A DNA stretch of 64,000 nucleotides from an uncultured Thiothrix sp. GTDB taxonomy: Bacteria; Pseudomonadota; Gammaproteobacteria; Thiotrichales; Thiotrichaceae. The translations under genes were made by a program, and so were the position numbers. Numbering within the stretch: the first letter of the stretch is position 1; each line of letters begins with the position of its first letter. Below are positions 8,657-18,454 of the stretch, piece by piece. The stretch lies in the NCBI RefSeq assembly GCF_937873765.1, contig NZ_CALMZC010000023.1:24494-88493 (forward strand). The letters are read 5' to 3'. The notes beneath the pieces were generated by a model, which had not been told where the DNA came from, ran no database searches, and was given only the letters and a program-made list of their open reading frames with translations.

Positions 8657-9109
8657 ATGGATGAGATTGGGAAAAACCTTGATTTTCTTCATGTGTTTCG
8701 AGGCAGTTTTCAAGGCGTATTGCGCTGGCCGCAATTAGATCAGTTATGGGCAACTGTTCTGAATGAATCACAAAGTCAGTGGTATCTGTATGCGGTTGGT
8801 GAAGCCCCCCCTGAGCAAGTAGCAAGTTCTATGCAAGTTCAGCAGTTTATTCAGGAAGTGGATGGTTTATTAAGGCGCGAGCATACGGAAGATTATTGCG
8901 GGATTGTGTATGTTGATAATTTTCAGCAACCTAGCTTGATTAAAATCTTTGATCCGCATAATTTAGGCACTATGTGTGGGAGTAAGGTGATGCAACCTTT
9001 ACCGGCGTGGATTATCTCTAAATTAAAACCTATCGATTTGCCGCACACAGTACCTATGCCCCAAAATCGTCGGCGTTGGTGGCAACAATTATTCGCTATG
9101 CATAAATAA
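8657..9109 (+). CDS. Hypothetical cytoplasmic protein, 150 residues
   Basis: I do not recognise this protein. It has no signal peptide or membrane segment, is mixed alpha/beta by appearance, and has a central stretch DYCGIVYVDNFQQPSLIKIF followed by DPHNLGTMCGS that looks like a beta-hairpin core. The C-terminus is basic and Trp-rich (RRRWWQQLFAMHK). It is 12 bp upstream of a membrane-anchored coiled-coil gene in the same direction and is probably co-transcribed with it. Codon use resembles its neighbours, and the pair suggests a real gene. No function is proposed. Confidence 0.65.
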   Translation: MDEIGKNLDFLHVFRGSFQGVLRWPQLDQLWATVLNESQSQWYLYAVGEAPPEQVASSMQVQQFIQEVDGLLRREHTEDYCGIVYVDNFQQPSLIKIFDPHNLGTMCGSKVMQPLPAWIISKLKPIDLPHTVPMPQNRRRWWQQLFAMHK

Positions 9110-9121
9110 GGAAAATGTTTC

Positions 9122-9664
9122 GTGTACCTCAGCAATGCTCGCTTAATTAGCCTGTTTATGGCTTTGCTTATTCTTACTCTAAGTTTATTGTGGCTATTAA
9201 GTAATAAGGCCAATCTGTCTACTTCGAGCGCTTTAAATGCTAACGAACCGGTACAGTTAGCTGCTGGGCAACCCGAAACTACAGCGGCTGAAAATAAAGT
9301 TAGCCCGATTCCTAGTTTAGAGCCAGCTAAAGAAGTTATAGCGTCAGAAGCTTCAGTAGGCGCTCAGTCAGCACCATTGAGTGCAGCGCCTCCCAAAACT
9401 ACACAGGTCGCTGTGATTCCTGACAATTTGGTTTTATCAGAGAAAGAGTTAAAAGCGCTGTCCACGAAAGAACGTAAACGTTATGAGAAGATGATGGAAA
9501 ATTTGCATTCACTGCGTGAGCAATCCACACAGCTTACTAGTGAGCGTCAGCGCCTAGAGCAGCAAATGACAGAGCTAGAACGGCGTAATCAAGAGCTGAC
9601 CAAACAATTGGAGGCGATCCGCCAAGCTAAAGCTAGCTCTGCAGATAATCAGGCGAAACCTTAA
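9122..9664 (+). CDS. Membrane-anchored coiled-coil protein
   Basis: 180 residues from a GTG start with AAGGAAA nine bases upstream. A single N-terminal transmembrane segment (about 8-27, LISLFMALLILTLSLLWLL) is followed by an Ala/Pro/Ser-rich linker (about 30-105) and a C-terminal coiled coil (about 110-170, KRYEKMMENLHSLREQ, then heptads to LTKQLEAIRQ). The topology suggests a periplasmic coiled coil, as in divisome or envelope scaffold proteins, but no named family is recognisable. It is paired with the preceding hypothetical gene. Confidence 0.65.
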   Translation: MYLSNARLISLFMALLILTLSLLWLLSNKANLSTSSALNANEPVQLAAGQPETTAAENKVSPIPSLEPAKEVIASEASVGAQSAPLSAAPPKTTQVAVIPDNLVLSEKELKALSTKERKRYEKMMENLHSLREQSTQLTSERQRLEQQMTELERRNQELTKQLEAIRQAKASSADNQAKP

Positions 9665-9670
9665 TAATTT

Positions 9671-9692
9671 CCGCCACCTTTAGCGATGGCGG
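9671..9692. terminator. Hairpin between convergent genes
   Basis: CCGCCA and TGGCGG arms with a ten-base loop lie between the stop codons of convergent genes (9664 and 9707). Flanks are A/T-rich but without a clean T run, so bidirectional termination is plausible rather than certain. Confidence 0.5.
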
Positions 9693-9706
9693 ATTAATGC
9701 TCTATT

Positions 9707-10093
9707 TTAACGTTGTAAGACTGTCGCGTCACAGAATTTGCCGCTGACTAAAGGTTGTTGTTCGAGTGGATCTTGGTATTTCATATAAATCAGTTTAGAT
9801 ACACGATTGACACAATATTGTGTGACGGGTTTGTTGGAGCGTGTTCTTAATCCATTTACAATTTCTCCACAAACAGCTTCGCCATTAAACATAGTTTGCC
9901 GCATGCGTGCAAAAGGAAAGACCCGTTTCTCGTTAGTTGGCAAATTGACAGTCATATACAAATAACCTTCGCCACTGAGCGTTTGTAGATAGTGTAAGTT
10001 TTTGCCATCAGTACATTTAGCTTCCCACTGCTGAGCAGATGCAGCACCTGAGGCCATACATAAAGCCAAGGTCAGCAGCCAAATTTTTTTCAT
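9707..10093 (-). CDS. Small secreted protein with conserved cysteines
   Basis: 128 residues with a clear Sec signal peptide (MKKIWLLTLALCMASGAASA, cleavage before QQW). The mature part has four cysteines (AKCTDG, AVCGE, QYCVN, KFCDA) likely forming two periplasmic disulfides. I know no family for it. The start is ATG 10093, preceded by GAAGGAGAA; the frame is open to 10204 but that extension precedes the signal peptide and is not expected to be used. It follows mnmC on the same strand at 114 bp. Confidence 0.7.
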   Translation of the reverse strand: MKKIWLLTLALCMASGAASAQQWEAKCTDGKNLHYLQTLSGEGYLYMTVNLPTNEKRVFPFARMRQTMFNGEAVCGEIVNGLRTRSNKPVTQYCVNRVSKLIYMKYQDPLEQQPLVSGKFCDATVLQR

Positions 10094-10207
10094 GGGGGTT
10101 CTCCTTCTTGATTGTGTTTGGGGTTTAGAAAAGCAACTGAGTCTCAGACACATAACATGACTATGAACTATAGACGGGTCTTGGTGGTTTTGTAACCCAC
10201 TCAAAGC

Positions 10208-12175
10208 TCAATCACGCTGTTGTTGTAGTTTCTTCAATAAAAATCGTGCTGGATGCAATTTGTAATAAAGACTGCGTTCAATTGGTAATGGTTCCCCAGT
10301 GATTAGCGCGGCTAATAATTCGCTGCACAACGGCGCTGTAGTTAAGCCCCGCGAACCATAGCCAGCACTAATAAATACACCAGTTTGGTAAGTGATTTGC
10401 GGCCAAGTTTTATACTTAGTGCCGTGCTGAATGCCTGCATAAGTTTGACGAAATAAGTCAGGGTCAGGTAAAGGCCCAACATACGGATAGCGATCTGGTG
10501 TTGTCATCCGAATCGCTGCATGGCTACTTGTTTTGCTACCTAAAGTAGATGCAAATTCGGGTAGGTACTGTGCTAATTGCTGATAATTAAGTGCATCATC
10601 ACTAGGTTTGATTGAGGGCGTGCTTTCCCCGCGTTCAAAGCTGGCACCAAAGATATGCTGGCCTGCTATGGCAGGGGTTAAATAGCCTTCATGCCCAAGT
10701 GTGAGTTTGAGTTGGCTAGTATAAAAACTCGCTGATGCTTGAGTGGTTTGTCCACGTACCGGCAGAAAAGGTAGAAAGTTACTTTGCTTAAACTGCCTTA
10801 TATCTTTGCCATTGGCTAACACGACTACAGCAGACTCAGCCATAAGCTGATTGTCAGTATTGAGCACTCGCCAAGTTTTTTGCTCTGTTTGAACAAGAGC
10901 TAAGGCTTCAGTTTGTGTTTGCAGCGTAATTAAAGGATGTTGAGTGAGGGTTTTACATAGACTGCGTGGATATAAATAACCGGCTTGTGGGAAATAACTG
11001 CCTCCCAGAGTTAGCGGAATGCCTGCTAAGGTGGATGCCTCTGTTTTATCCAGTAACTGAATAAAGTCGCTAGGTAAGTCGCGTTCTTGTAAAGCATACC
11101 AACGCTTGGTTTCATGTGCGTTATGATTTAGTTGTAAAGAGCCTGATGCAAACCATTCTAAGTCTTTATTCGCAGACTCTCTGGCCAAACCTTTTAACTG
11201 GCGTATCGCATATAAAAACGCTTGCCGATAAAAACGCTCTCCCCAATCTGGCTCTGCAGTCATCTTCGGTGTAAGAATACCCGCACGATTGCCTGAAGCT
11301 TCCTGAGCTAGTTCTGCATGGCGCTCTAGCAATTGTACTTGCCAGCCGCGCAAGGCGAGAGCATAAGCGATTTGACAGCCTGCAAGGCCTGCCCCAATGA
11401 CCGTAGCGGTGTGCGCCTTAATTTGTGATTTGGGTAAGCTAAACCAAGCTGTTTCTAAGTGATTGGAGCTAGCTCCCGTAAAGCTTGCGGCCAACATTTC
11501 CCGTTTCTGCCCAAAGCCCGGGCGTTTTTCCCAAGTAAATCCGGCTGCTTGTAGATCGCGTCGTACTTGGCCGGAGACAGTAAAGGTTGCTAAGGTACTG
11601 TTGGGTTTGCTATGCGCAGCGATGGCTTGAAATAGAGGAAATGACCACAGATCTGCGTTTTTTGCAGGGGCGAAGCCATCTAAATACCAAGCGTCGACCT
11701 GCGCTACTAAGTCTTTGAGAGCATGCTCAGCTTCTGTGAAACACAAGGTTAATTTAACTTGGTGGTTAGCAAAATTTAGCTGATGAAAACCTGCGAGTAC
11801 GGGCGGATACTGGGTGAGTAGCTCCTGTGCGTATGCGGCTAGCTCTGACCAAGCAGCTAATAGTTCAGTAAGTTGGGTTTTAGGAATAGGGTGTTTTTCA
11901 AAAGAAATATAATGCAGAGTTTGGCAGTGCTTTGGATCATTTTGCCAAGCCTGCCAAGTGGCTAAAAAATTTAAACCTGTGCCAAATCCAGTTTCAGCGA
12001 TGACAAATTGAGCCCTGCCTTGCCATGCTTTAGGCAGATCATTCCCCTGTAGGAACACATGGCGGCTTTCAGCTAAACCACTTTCACGAGAGAAATAGCG
12101 GTCACCGTAATCAGTGGCGAAGGGTAAACCATTCACATCCAGTTCGATTTTTGCAGGGTAAATTTCGGGTAACAT
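10208..12175 (-). CDS. mnmC: Bifunctional tRNA mnm5s2U biosynthesis protein MnmC
   Basis: 655-residue fusion that finishes 5-methylaminomethyl-2-thiouridine at tRNA position 34. The N-terminal half (about 1-240) is the SAM-dependent methyltransferase (MnmC2/MnmD) with AETGFGTGLNFLATW and DAWYLDGFAPAKN. The C-terminal half (about 260-655) is the FAD-dependent oxidoreductase (MnmC1) starting with VIGAGLAGCQIAYALALRG and containing SGNRAGILTPK and ISAGYGSRGLTTAP. Length and domain order match E. coli MnmC. It is monocistronic or lies upstream of the small secreted-protein gene. Confidence 0.95.
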   Translation of the reverse strand: MLPEIYPAKIELDVNGLPFATDYGDRYFSRESGLAESRHVFLQGNDLPKAWQGRAQFVIAETGFGTGLNFLATWQAWQNDPKHCQTLHYISFEKHPIPKTQLTELLAAWSELAAYAQELLTQYPPVLAGFHQLNFANHQVKLTLCFTEAEHALKDLVAQVDAWYLDGFAPAKNADLWSFPLFQAIAAHSKPNSTLATFTVSGQVRRDLQAAGFTWEKRPGFGQKREMLAASFTGASSNHLETAWFSLPKSQIKAHTATVIGAGLAGCQIAYALALRGWQVQLLERHAELAQEASGNRAGILTPKMTAEPDWGERFYRQAFLYAIRQLKGLARESANKDLEWFASGSLQLNHNAHETKRWYALQERDLPSDFIQLLDKTEASTLAGIPLTLGGSYFPQAGYLYPRSLCKTLTQHPLITLQTQTEALALVQTEQKTWRVLNTDNQLMAESAVVVLANGKDIRQFKQSNFLPFLPVRGQTTQASASFYTSQLKLTLGHEGYLTPAIAGQHIFGASFERGESTPSIKPSDDALNYQQLAQYLPEFASTLGSKTSSHAAIRMTTPDRYPYVGPLPDPDLFRQTYAGIQHGTKYKTWPQITYQTGVFISAGYGSRGLTTAPLCSELLAALITGEPLPIERSLYYKLHPARFLLKKLQQQRD

Positions 12176-12459
12176 AAAATGTAATGTTTAATTTTTATAC
12201 GTAAAGTAGTAGATAAATTTTGGACAACCTATAAAAAATACTTGAATCAACTTTAGCTTAGAAACCTTCTAAGGCGCTAGTAGACTTGTTTTCGATAAAA
12301 ACTATTAGAAAATTTAATTTTCAATCGAAAATAAAGATTAGCGACCCGATAGAAGCTTGTTATATAAAGCCATGATTTTTCAAGAAGCATTGAATGCGAC
12401 TAAATCTGTGTAATCTTGACAAACGTAGATTTGTGTGCTTTGCAGCATAAAGTAGAGAA

Positions 12460-13407
12460 ATGCCTAAGATGAGAAAACGACTGTCCCAATGGATTTGTGT
12501 GCAGTTTTTAATATGTATGACCGGAGTGTCATTCGCCACTAACGCTCAAGCAGGTTTAAGAACCTGTGATCAAAATAGCCCAACCATCATTCGCCAAAAA
12601 GCGAGTGCCTACCAAAATCTGATCAATGCGGTTTCACTGCAATATGGGGTCAGTGCTGATCTAATTCAAGCGGTGATTACGGCCGAGACCTGCTTTCGCC
12701 CAACAGCCGTCTCCCACAAAGGAGCTTATGGTTTAATGCAGTTGATGCCTGCAACGGCACGCCGGTTTGGGGCGACTGATAAAAGTGTGACACACAACGT
12801 GCATGCTGGGACACGGTATTTGCGTTGGTTATTAGATCGTTATGACGGCAGTATTTATCATGCAGTAGCCGCCTATAATTCGGGTGAGGGCACGGTAGAT
12901 CGGCATGGTTGGAATGTACCTTACCAAGAAACGCGCCGTTATTTAGTGCAAGTCTTAAATGCTTATCGCAAATTATCGAATAGGAATAGCCAAGTCCTAT
13001 TTGCTCCCAATGTAGCCGCCGCAGCTCAGTTTCAACGCGCAAGTTTAGTTGAAGATCAATTATATCCCCAGCAACTTGAATCTGACGCAGTGGAACCCGT
13101 GATTACGGGCAAGCGTTTGCGATCGAGTAAGATCGAGCGTGTCTTGACTCCGAAAACTGCCGAAAAGCGTCTTCTCCCCAGATGTAAGTCAGCTTCCAAA
13201 AAGCTCAAAAAATCAACTTCTTACAAAGATAAAAAAGGTATTCGCACTTTCTTCTACACCGTTAAAGATAATGACTCTATTGACCGCATCAGTAGAGTGA
13301 CTGGCTCCTCAAAAATCATGATCAAGCGTTACAATGATATGGAAAGCAAGCGTACAATCATTAAGCCTGAGCAGGTACTTAAGGTTTCTGAATGCAGCTT
13401 AGAGTGA
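12460..13407 (+). CDS. Lytic transglycosylase (SLT domain) with C-terminal LysM
   Basis: 315-residue secreted murein hydrolase. A signal peptide (about 1-31, ending TNAQA) precedes an SLT/goose-lysozyme-like domain (about 45-170): the catalytic Glu is in ITAETCFRP, with the family motifs GLMQLMP and AAYNSGEGTV. A basic Lys/Arg-rich linker follows, then a LysM peptidoglycan-binding domain (about 262-310, YTVKDNDSIDRIS). It resembles MltD/MltE-like enzymes in layout but is shorter than MltD. ATG 12460 is used; ATG 12469 is an alternative. The 284-bp A/T-rich gap upstream, shared with divergent mnmC, must hold both promoters. Confidence 0.88.
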   Translation: MPKMRKRLSQWICVQFLICMTGVSFATNAQAGLRTCDQNSPTIIRQKASAYQNLINAVSLQYGVSADLIQAVITAETCFRPTAVSHKGAYGLMQLMPATARRFGATDKSVTHNVHAGTRYLRWLLDRYDGSIYHAVAAYNSGEGTVDRHGWNVPYQETRRYLVQVLNAYRKLSNRNSQVLFAPNVAAAAQFQRASLVEDQLYPQQLESDAVEPVITGKRLRSSKIERVLTPKTAEKRLLPRCKSASKKLKKSTSYKDKKGIRTFFYTVKDNDSIDRISRVTGSSKIMIKRYNDMESKRTIIKPEQVLKVSECSLE

Positions 13408-13420
13408 ATCGATTTAAATA

Positions 13421-13446
13421 AAAAAGCCCTCAGATGAGGGCTTTTT
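13421..13446. terminator. Bidirectional intrinsic terminator
   Basis: AAAAAGCCCTC-AGAT-GAGGGCTTTTT: a strong stem with an A run on one side and a T run on the other. It sits between the convergent lytic transglycosylase and ettA genes and can stop transcription from both sides. Confidence 0.9.
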
Positions 13447-13468
13447 AGTAGGTCTTCAGTGAATAAGT

Positions 13469-15136
13469 TTAAGCCGTTTTGAGGCGCTTATACTTGATCC
13501 GCTGTGGGTTGAGTTCATTACCGTGACGACGCTTATAATCTTCTTCGTAATCGCTATAGTTGCCTTCAAACCAATTCACTTGCGAATCACCTTCAAAGGC
13601 TAAAATATGGGTAGCAATCCGGTCGAGGAACCAACGATCATGCGAGATCACCACTGCACAGCCGGGGAAGTTGAGTAAAGCCTCTTCCAAAGCGCGTAAG
13701 GTTTCCACGTCTAGATCATTGGTCGGCTCGTCGAGTAGTAGTAAGTTGCCACCGGATTTCAATAGTTTAGCTAAATGCACACGGTTGCGTTCACCACCTG
13801 ATAAATCACCAATCCGTTTTTGTTGCCCTTCACCTTTGAAATTGAAGCGGCCAATATAGGCACGGGATTGCAAGGTATAGCCATTGACATTCATCAGGTC
13901 ATGGCCGTCGGCAATTTCTTGAAAAACGGTTTTATTCGCATCCAAAGCATCGCGGGATTGATCGACATAAGCGATTTTAACGGTATCGCCCACACGGAAC
14001 TCACCACTATCCGCTTGCTCTTGCCCAGTAATTAAGCGGAATAGGGTCGTTTTACCTGCACCATTCGGGCCAATCACACCAACGATGCCACCTTTCGGCA
14101 AGTTAAAGCTCAAATTGTCATATAAAACCCGATCACCAAAGGCTTTACTGATGTTATTGGCTTCAATCACCAAATCGCCTAAGCGTGGGCCAGGGGCAAT
14201 ATAGATTTCATTGGTTTCAGCACGTTTTTGATAATCACTCGAAGACAATTCCTCAAAGCGCTGCATCCGTGCCTTGCTCTTAGCTTGGCGGCCTTTAGGG
14301 TTAGAACGTACCCATTCCAATTCTTCCTTCATGGCTTTTAAGCGACCTTGTTCGGCTTTCTTTTCTTGAGTTAATCGCCGCTCTTTCTGATCCAACCAAG
14401 AAGAGTAATTGCCTTCCCAAGGAATACCTTGTCCACGGTCTAATTCTAGAATCCAACCCGCCACATTATCCAAAAAGTAACGATCATGCGTTACCGCTAC
14501 CACAGTACCCGGAAATTCTTGTAAGAAGCGCTCTAACCAAGCCACGGACTCCGCATCCAAATGGTTAGTAGGTTCGTCGAGAATCAACATATCGGGTGAG
14601 GAAAGTAATAAACGACACAGCGCAACCCGCCGCTTTTCCCCACCCGATAGCGTAGAAACATCTGCATCCCAAGGGGGTAAGCGCAAAGCATCAGCAGCCA
14701 CTTCTAAAGTATGCTCAAGATTACTTATATCGGCCGCTTGCAGAATATTTTCTAAACGTGCTTGCTCAGCCGCGAGCGCATCAAAATCAGCATCAGGCTC
14801 GGCATAAGCCGCATACACAGCATCTAGCTTCTCCTGTGCCTCCTTAATCACTTTTAAGCCCTCTTCCACATTACCGCGTACATCCTTGTTAGGATTTAGT
14901 TGCGGTTCTTGTGGCAGATAACCAATATTAATCCCCGGTTGTGGACGTGCTTCCCCTACGATCTCTTGATCTACTCCTGCCATAATCCGTAGCAGTGTCG
15001 ATTTACCCGCACCGTTGTAACCTAGCACGCCGATCTTTGCACCCGGGAAAAAATTGAGATAAATATCTTTTAAAATAAAACGGTTCGGCGGCACCACCTT
15101 GCCGACACCGTTCATGGTGTAGATGTATTGAGCCAT
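13469..15136 (-). CDS. ettA: Energy-dependent translational throttle protein EttA (ABC-F ATPase)
   Basis: Soluble ABC-F protein of 555 residues, identical in length to E. coli EttA, which binds the ribosomal E site and gates elongation according to ATP/ADP. Two ABC domains are seen: Walker [13 protein letters not shown] and [12 protein letters not shown], signatures [13 protein letters not shown] and [13 protein letters not shown], and Walker [12 protein letters not shown] and [11 protein letters not shown], with the basic arm/linker between ([18 protein letters not shown]). Its start codon directly abuts the stop codon of wzz, so the polysaccharide operon may read into it; this placement is unusual for a housekeeping gene. 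Confidence 0.95.
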   Translation of the reverse strand: MAQYIYTMNGVGKVVPPNRFILKDIYLNFFPGAKIGVLGYNGAGKSTLLRIMAGVDQEIVGEARPQPGINIGYLPQEPQLNPNKDVRGNVEEGLKVIKEAQEKLDAVYAAYAEPDADFDALAAEQARLENILQAADISNLEHTLEVAADALRLPPWDADVSTLSGGEKRRVALCRLLLSSPDMLILDEPTNHLDAESVAWLERFLQEFPGTVVAVTHDRYFLDNVAGWILELDRGQGIPWEGNYSSWLDQKERRLTQEKKAEQGRLKAMKEELEWVRSNPKGRQAKSKARMQRFEELSSSDYQKRAETNEIYIAPGPRLGDLVIEANNISKAFGDRVLYDNLSFNLPKGGIVGVIGPNGAGKTTLFRLITGQEQADSGEFRVGDTVKIAYVDQSRDALDANKTVFQEIADGHDLMNVNGYTLQSRAYIGRFNFKGEGQQKRIGDLSGGERNRVHLAKLLKSGGNLLLLDEPTNDLDVETLRALEEALLNFPGCAVVISHDRWFLDRIATHILAFEGDSQVNWFEGNYSDYEEDYKRRHGNELNPQRIKYKRLKTA

Positions 15137-16468
15137 TTATACTTTTCCTTCTTCAAGACGGAAAGATTGCCAGAAATTGGCAATAAGTGCTGCAAGTATT
15201 CCAAGGATCAGTCCAACAATCGTGCCGAGCAATAGAATTTTAGTACGATTAGGGCTTTCGCGTTTTTCAGGGGGATAAGCCGCTCGGTCTAAAGTTGCAA
15301 CACTGATTTGATTAGCGTCAATTTTAAATGCTTGTAAAATAGCTAATTCAGATTCTTTATCACGTAAGGTTTCAATGAAAGGGTCATTACTTTTACGTGC
15401 TTTTAACGCGTCTACTTGTCGGTTAGTCTTTAAGAGTTCTACTTTATCCTGTAGATCACGCAATCCGGGGACAAAAGGATCATCTGAAGTGCGTTCAGTC
15501 AGTTCTTTTATTTCGGATCGAAGGGCCTTAGAACCACGTAGATAGAGTGGTTGCGGTTGTGTATTCACTTCTGTATAAAAAGCATTGCGGTCATTATTTG
15601 CTAAGATAGTATTTTCAAGCAGATCTGCTTTTTCAGTAAGGCCTATGCTTTCAGCGATCTTAGCAGCCTCTGTAAGTTCAATAATTCTATCCATCCGCTT
15701 TATTTTAGCACTTTCGCGGAAAGTTTTGATTTGATCTTCCAGTTTTTCACGCTCAATCTTATCAATTTCTTGGAGCTTAATAATCTCATCTATGTTTTTT
15801 CGGTCAGCTTTTGCCCGTAACTCATTTATTTCACGACCTAATTGTGCCTTCTTAAAGTTAACTTGTTCAATGATATCACGAATAGATTCTTGTTTAGTAG
15901 TAGAAAGAACTAAGTTGGTAGTTTGATTAAGAATATCAGCTATTAGTTTTGGATCACTACCCTTTAAGGTAAGATTAATAGGCGCTAATATTGAGCTATC
16001 CTTTTTTGTAGTTATTTTTTCAACCGTGAAATTTTTATTAAATTGTTCAAAAAATAAATCTGCATCTGCTTGAGTACTAGCGCTTTTTTTAAATAATTTT
16101 ATTATGTTCATTTTTTGAAAAATTTCGCGACGTAAATTTAATGAGTTAAGATTTTTTTCAAAATGCTCGTAAATACTTTTAACTAATTCCTGATTTATAT
16201 CTAAGGTAACAGACGATTGCTCTGTTGTGGTGGGTATTTTTAGTGGAGCAACATCTCCAATGGTAGGAGGTAAAAATAAAGCTTTAGCTTTGTACATAGG
16301 TGATCCTATAAAAGCATATAATAAAAAAATTAAGAAGATAAAAGAAAATGTAAATATTACAACCTTTTTATATTGTATGATTTTTTTTATAAAATCACGT
16401 AGTTCAATTTCATCCTTTCTGGAAGGATTAATAAGAAAATTATTTGGGTTTTTACTCTGAAGGGACAT
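15137..16468 (-). CDS. wzz: Wzz-type polysaccharide chain-length regulator
   Basis: 443-residue polysaccharide co-polymerase. Transmembrane helices near both ends (about 33-53, VVIFTFSFIFLIFLLYAFIG; about 413-434, ILLLGTIVGLILGILAALI) enclose a large periplasmic domain rich in coiled coil, and a proline-rich AAYPPEKRESPNRT precedes TM2 as in Wzz/WzzE. No cytoplasmic tyrosine-kinase domain is fused. It sets modal chain length together with the Wzy polymerase. It is the last polysaccharide gene and is followed directly by ettA. Confidence 0.9.
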   Translation of the reverse strand: MSLQSKNPNNFLINPSRKDEIELRDFIKKIIQYKKVVIFTFSFIFLIFLLYAFIGSPMYKAKALFLPPTIGDVAPLKIPTTTEQSSVTLDINQELVKSIYEHFEKNLNSLNLRREIFQKMNIIKLFKKSASTQADADLFFEQFNKNFTVEKITTKKDSSILAPINLTLKGSDPKLIADILNQTTNLVLSTTKQESIRDIIEQVNFKKAQLGREINELRAKADRKNIDEIIKLQEIDKIEREKLEDQIKTFRESAKIKRMDRIIELTEAAKIAESIGLTEKADLLENTILANNDRNAFYTEVNTQPQPLYLRGSKALRSEIKELTERTSDDPFVPGLRDLQDKVELLKTNRQVDALKARKSNDPFIETLRDKESELAILQAFKIDANQISVATLDRAAYPPEKRESPNRTKILLLGTIVGLILGILAALIANFWQSFRLEEGKV

Positions 16469-16504
16469 AGATCATTAAACCAGCTTTATAAATGGGTTAT
16501 GGAT

Positions 16505-18454
16505 TCATATACGACGCAAAGGTAGTGGGGTTATGTTACTTTTGTTCAAACTTGGGTCAAGTAGTAGGTTTTCTGTTGTATAAGGGATCAATAAACCTTT
16601 AAATCCTGATACTAGTTCCTCAATAAGTTTTTGTAATACAAATAGATCATGCCTGCTACAACTAATCTCTAGCTCTTTAAGCTTTGACTCTAGAATAGAC
16701 CAAGGAAGCAAAGATTCATGAGCTTTGAATATTTTAGGATGTAATGTTCTATCAGCTTGTGCATCTATTAATAACTCTTCATACAATTTTTCACCAGGTC
16801 TAAGGCCAGTGAATTTAATCTCGATGTTCCCAGTGATATTATGTTCATCTTTGACAGTATATCCTGAAAGATGAATCATTCTTCGTGCAAGATCAGTAAT
16901 TTTTACAGGCTCACCCATATCTAATAAAAAAACTTCTCCACCTTTTGCTAATGCCCCTGCTTGAATAACTAATTGTGCCGCTTCTGGAATAGTCATGAAG
17001 TAGCGGATAATATCTGGGTGAGTAACTGTCAGTGGTCCACCATCTTTAATTTGTTTGCGGAATAATGGAACTACAGAACCTGATGATCCTAAAACATTGC
17101 CAAAGCGTACCATACTGAAGATCGTGCGTGATGGTTGTTCAGCTAAAGCTTGTAATACTAACTCTGCCATGCGCTTGCTGGCACCCATTACATTGGTAGG
17201 TCTAACCGCTTTATCGGTTGAAATCAATACGAAGTGGCGTACTTGAGCATTGCGTGCTGCCAACGCAGTATAGAGTGTACCAAATGTATTATTCCGAATA
17301 CCCTCTAGTGGATTAGACTCAACTAAAGGCACATGTTTGTAAGCAGCAGCATGATAAAGTGTACTTACTCGATAGTGCTGCATAATTTCTTCTAAATGAG
17401 GCTGGTTTTGAACTGAACCTAATACCGGAATAATAGCTCCTAATTCAATTTCTAATTTTTCAGAAGTAATTAGCTTTAAAAGCTCACTTTCGATATTATA
17501 AAGTGCAAACTCTGATACTTCGTATAAAATAAGCTTCTTTGGATTTATTCGTAAAATCTGGCGACATAACTCAGATCCTATAGAACCACCAGCTCCAGTG
17601 ACCATGACTGTGTGATTTTTGATACAATTAGCCAATAAATCATGGTCAGGGTCAATTTGATCTCGACCTAATAATTCGTCTACCTCAATTTCTCTTAAAT
17701 CAGCAATATTTCTTTCGCCAGAAATAAGCTCAGACATGCTAGGAATAGTCAAAACATGAACAGGTAAAGGCTCTAATTTTTGTAAAATCTCTTTTTTACG
17801 AGCTTTACTAGTGGAAGGCAAGGCTAGAAATACTTGTCCTACTGAAAATTTATGGATAAGCTTTGGCAGATCTGTAAGCGTATAAACTTGCAATCCTTGA
17901 ATAATAGCTTTATTGATCGCTGGATTATCATCTATGTATGCAACAACTCTATATTCATGATGTCTTGCTAATGCATTAGCAAGTTGTATACCTGCATCAC
18001 CCGCTCCATAAATGACTGCATGTGTTTTTTCAGTTCGTAAATAATATCTTGTATAGACGAGTCTTATAATATAACGACTACCTCCTATTAATAGAAAAGC
18101 AGTACCCCAATAAATAGGGAAAACTGACCGAGGTATACCTTGCCAGTTCGCTAATAATGCTATTAGGGCTAGTATTAAGACAGAGAGACTTATACCTCCT
18201 AAAACTGTCATAACAGCTTGCTGACCACCTATAAATCGAATAATTGCTTTATAAAGTCCAAGTTTAGCAAAAATTGGAATAGTAATAAGTGGTGACAGAA
18301 TCAGCATCCAAACTCCATCAGCTATTTTTGGATCCCATGTACCTAGCCTAAGAGCAAAGCTAGCCCAAATAGAGAGTGGGATTAAAATCAAGTCTATTAT
18401 AGTTATAATCAGCCGCTTTTTCCAGCGTGATAAGGAGAAGAGTGTTATTATCAT
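16505..18454 (-). CDS. CapD/WbpM/PglF-family UDP-sugar 4,6-dehydratase (membrane)
   Basis: 649-residue inner-membrane nucleotide-sugar dehydratase. Four transmembrane helices (about 10-125) precede a CoA-binding-like Rossmann domain (about 130-270, VIYGAGDAGIQLAN) and the catalytic SDR domain (about 285-600) with MVTGAGGSIGSELCRQIL, YHAAAYKHVPLVE and the variant STDKAVRPTNVMGASKRMAE (Met/Lys in place of the classic YxxxK tyrosine, usual in this family). It makes UDP-2-acetamido-2,6-dideoxy-4-keto-sugars from UDP-GlcNAc for bacillosamine, QuiNAc or FucNAc. Its start overlaps the stop of the sugar transferase (ATGA). Which final sugar is made depends on the adjacent aminotransferase. Confidence 0.92.
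   Translation of the reverse strand: MIITLFSLSRWKKRLIITIIDLILIPLSIWASFALRLGTWDPKIADGVWMLILSPLITIPIFAKLGLYKAIIRFIGGQQAVMTVLGGISLSVLILALIALLANWQGIPRSVFPIYWGTAFLLIGGSRYIIRLVYTRYYLRTEKTHAVIYGAGDAGIQLANALARHHEYRVVAYIDDNPAINKAIIQGLQVYTLTDLPKLIHKFSVGQVFLALPSTSKARKKEILQKLEPLPVHVLTIPSMSELISGERNIADLREIEVDELLGRDQIDPDHDLLANCIKNHTVMVTGAGGSIGSELCRQILRINPKKLILYEVSEFALYNIESELLKLITSEKLEIELGAIIPVLGSVQNQPHLEEIMQHYRVSTLYHAAAYKHVPLVESNPLEGIRNNTFGTLYTALAARNAQVRHFVLISTDKAVRPTNVMGASKRMAELVLQALAEQPSRTIFSMVRFGNVLGSSGSVVPLFRKQIKDGGPLTVTHPDIIRYFMTIPEAAQLVIQAGALAKGGEVFLLDMGEPVKITDLARRMIHLSGYTVKDEHNITGNIEIKFTGLRPGEKLYEELLIDAQADRTLHPKIFKAHESLLPWSILESKLKELEISCSRHDLFVLQKLIEELVSGFKGLLIPYTTENLLLDPSLNKSNITPLPLRRI

Noticed and set aside
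12176..12459. Small RNA or riboswitch in the mnmC/transglycosylase gap
   Set aside because: The 284-bp gap is A/T-rich with a TTGACA near 12416 but no convincing -10 at the right spacing, no terminator and no recognisable aptamer.
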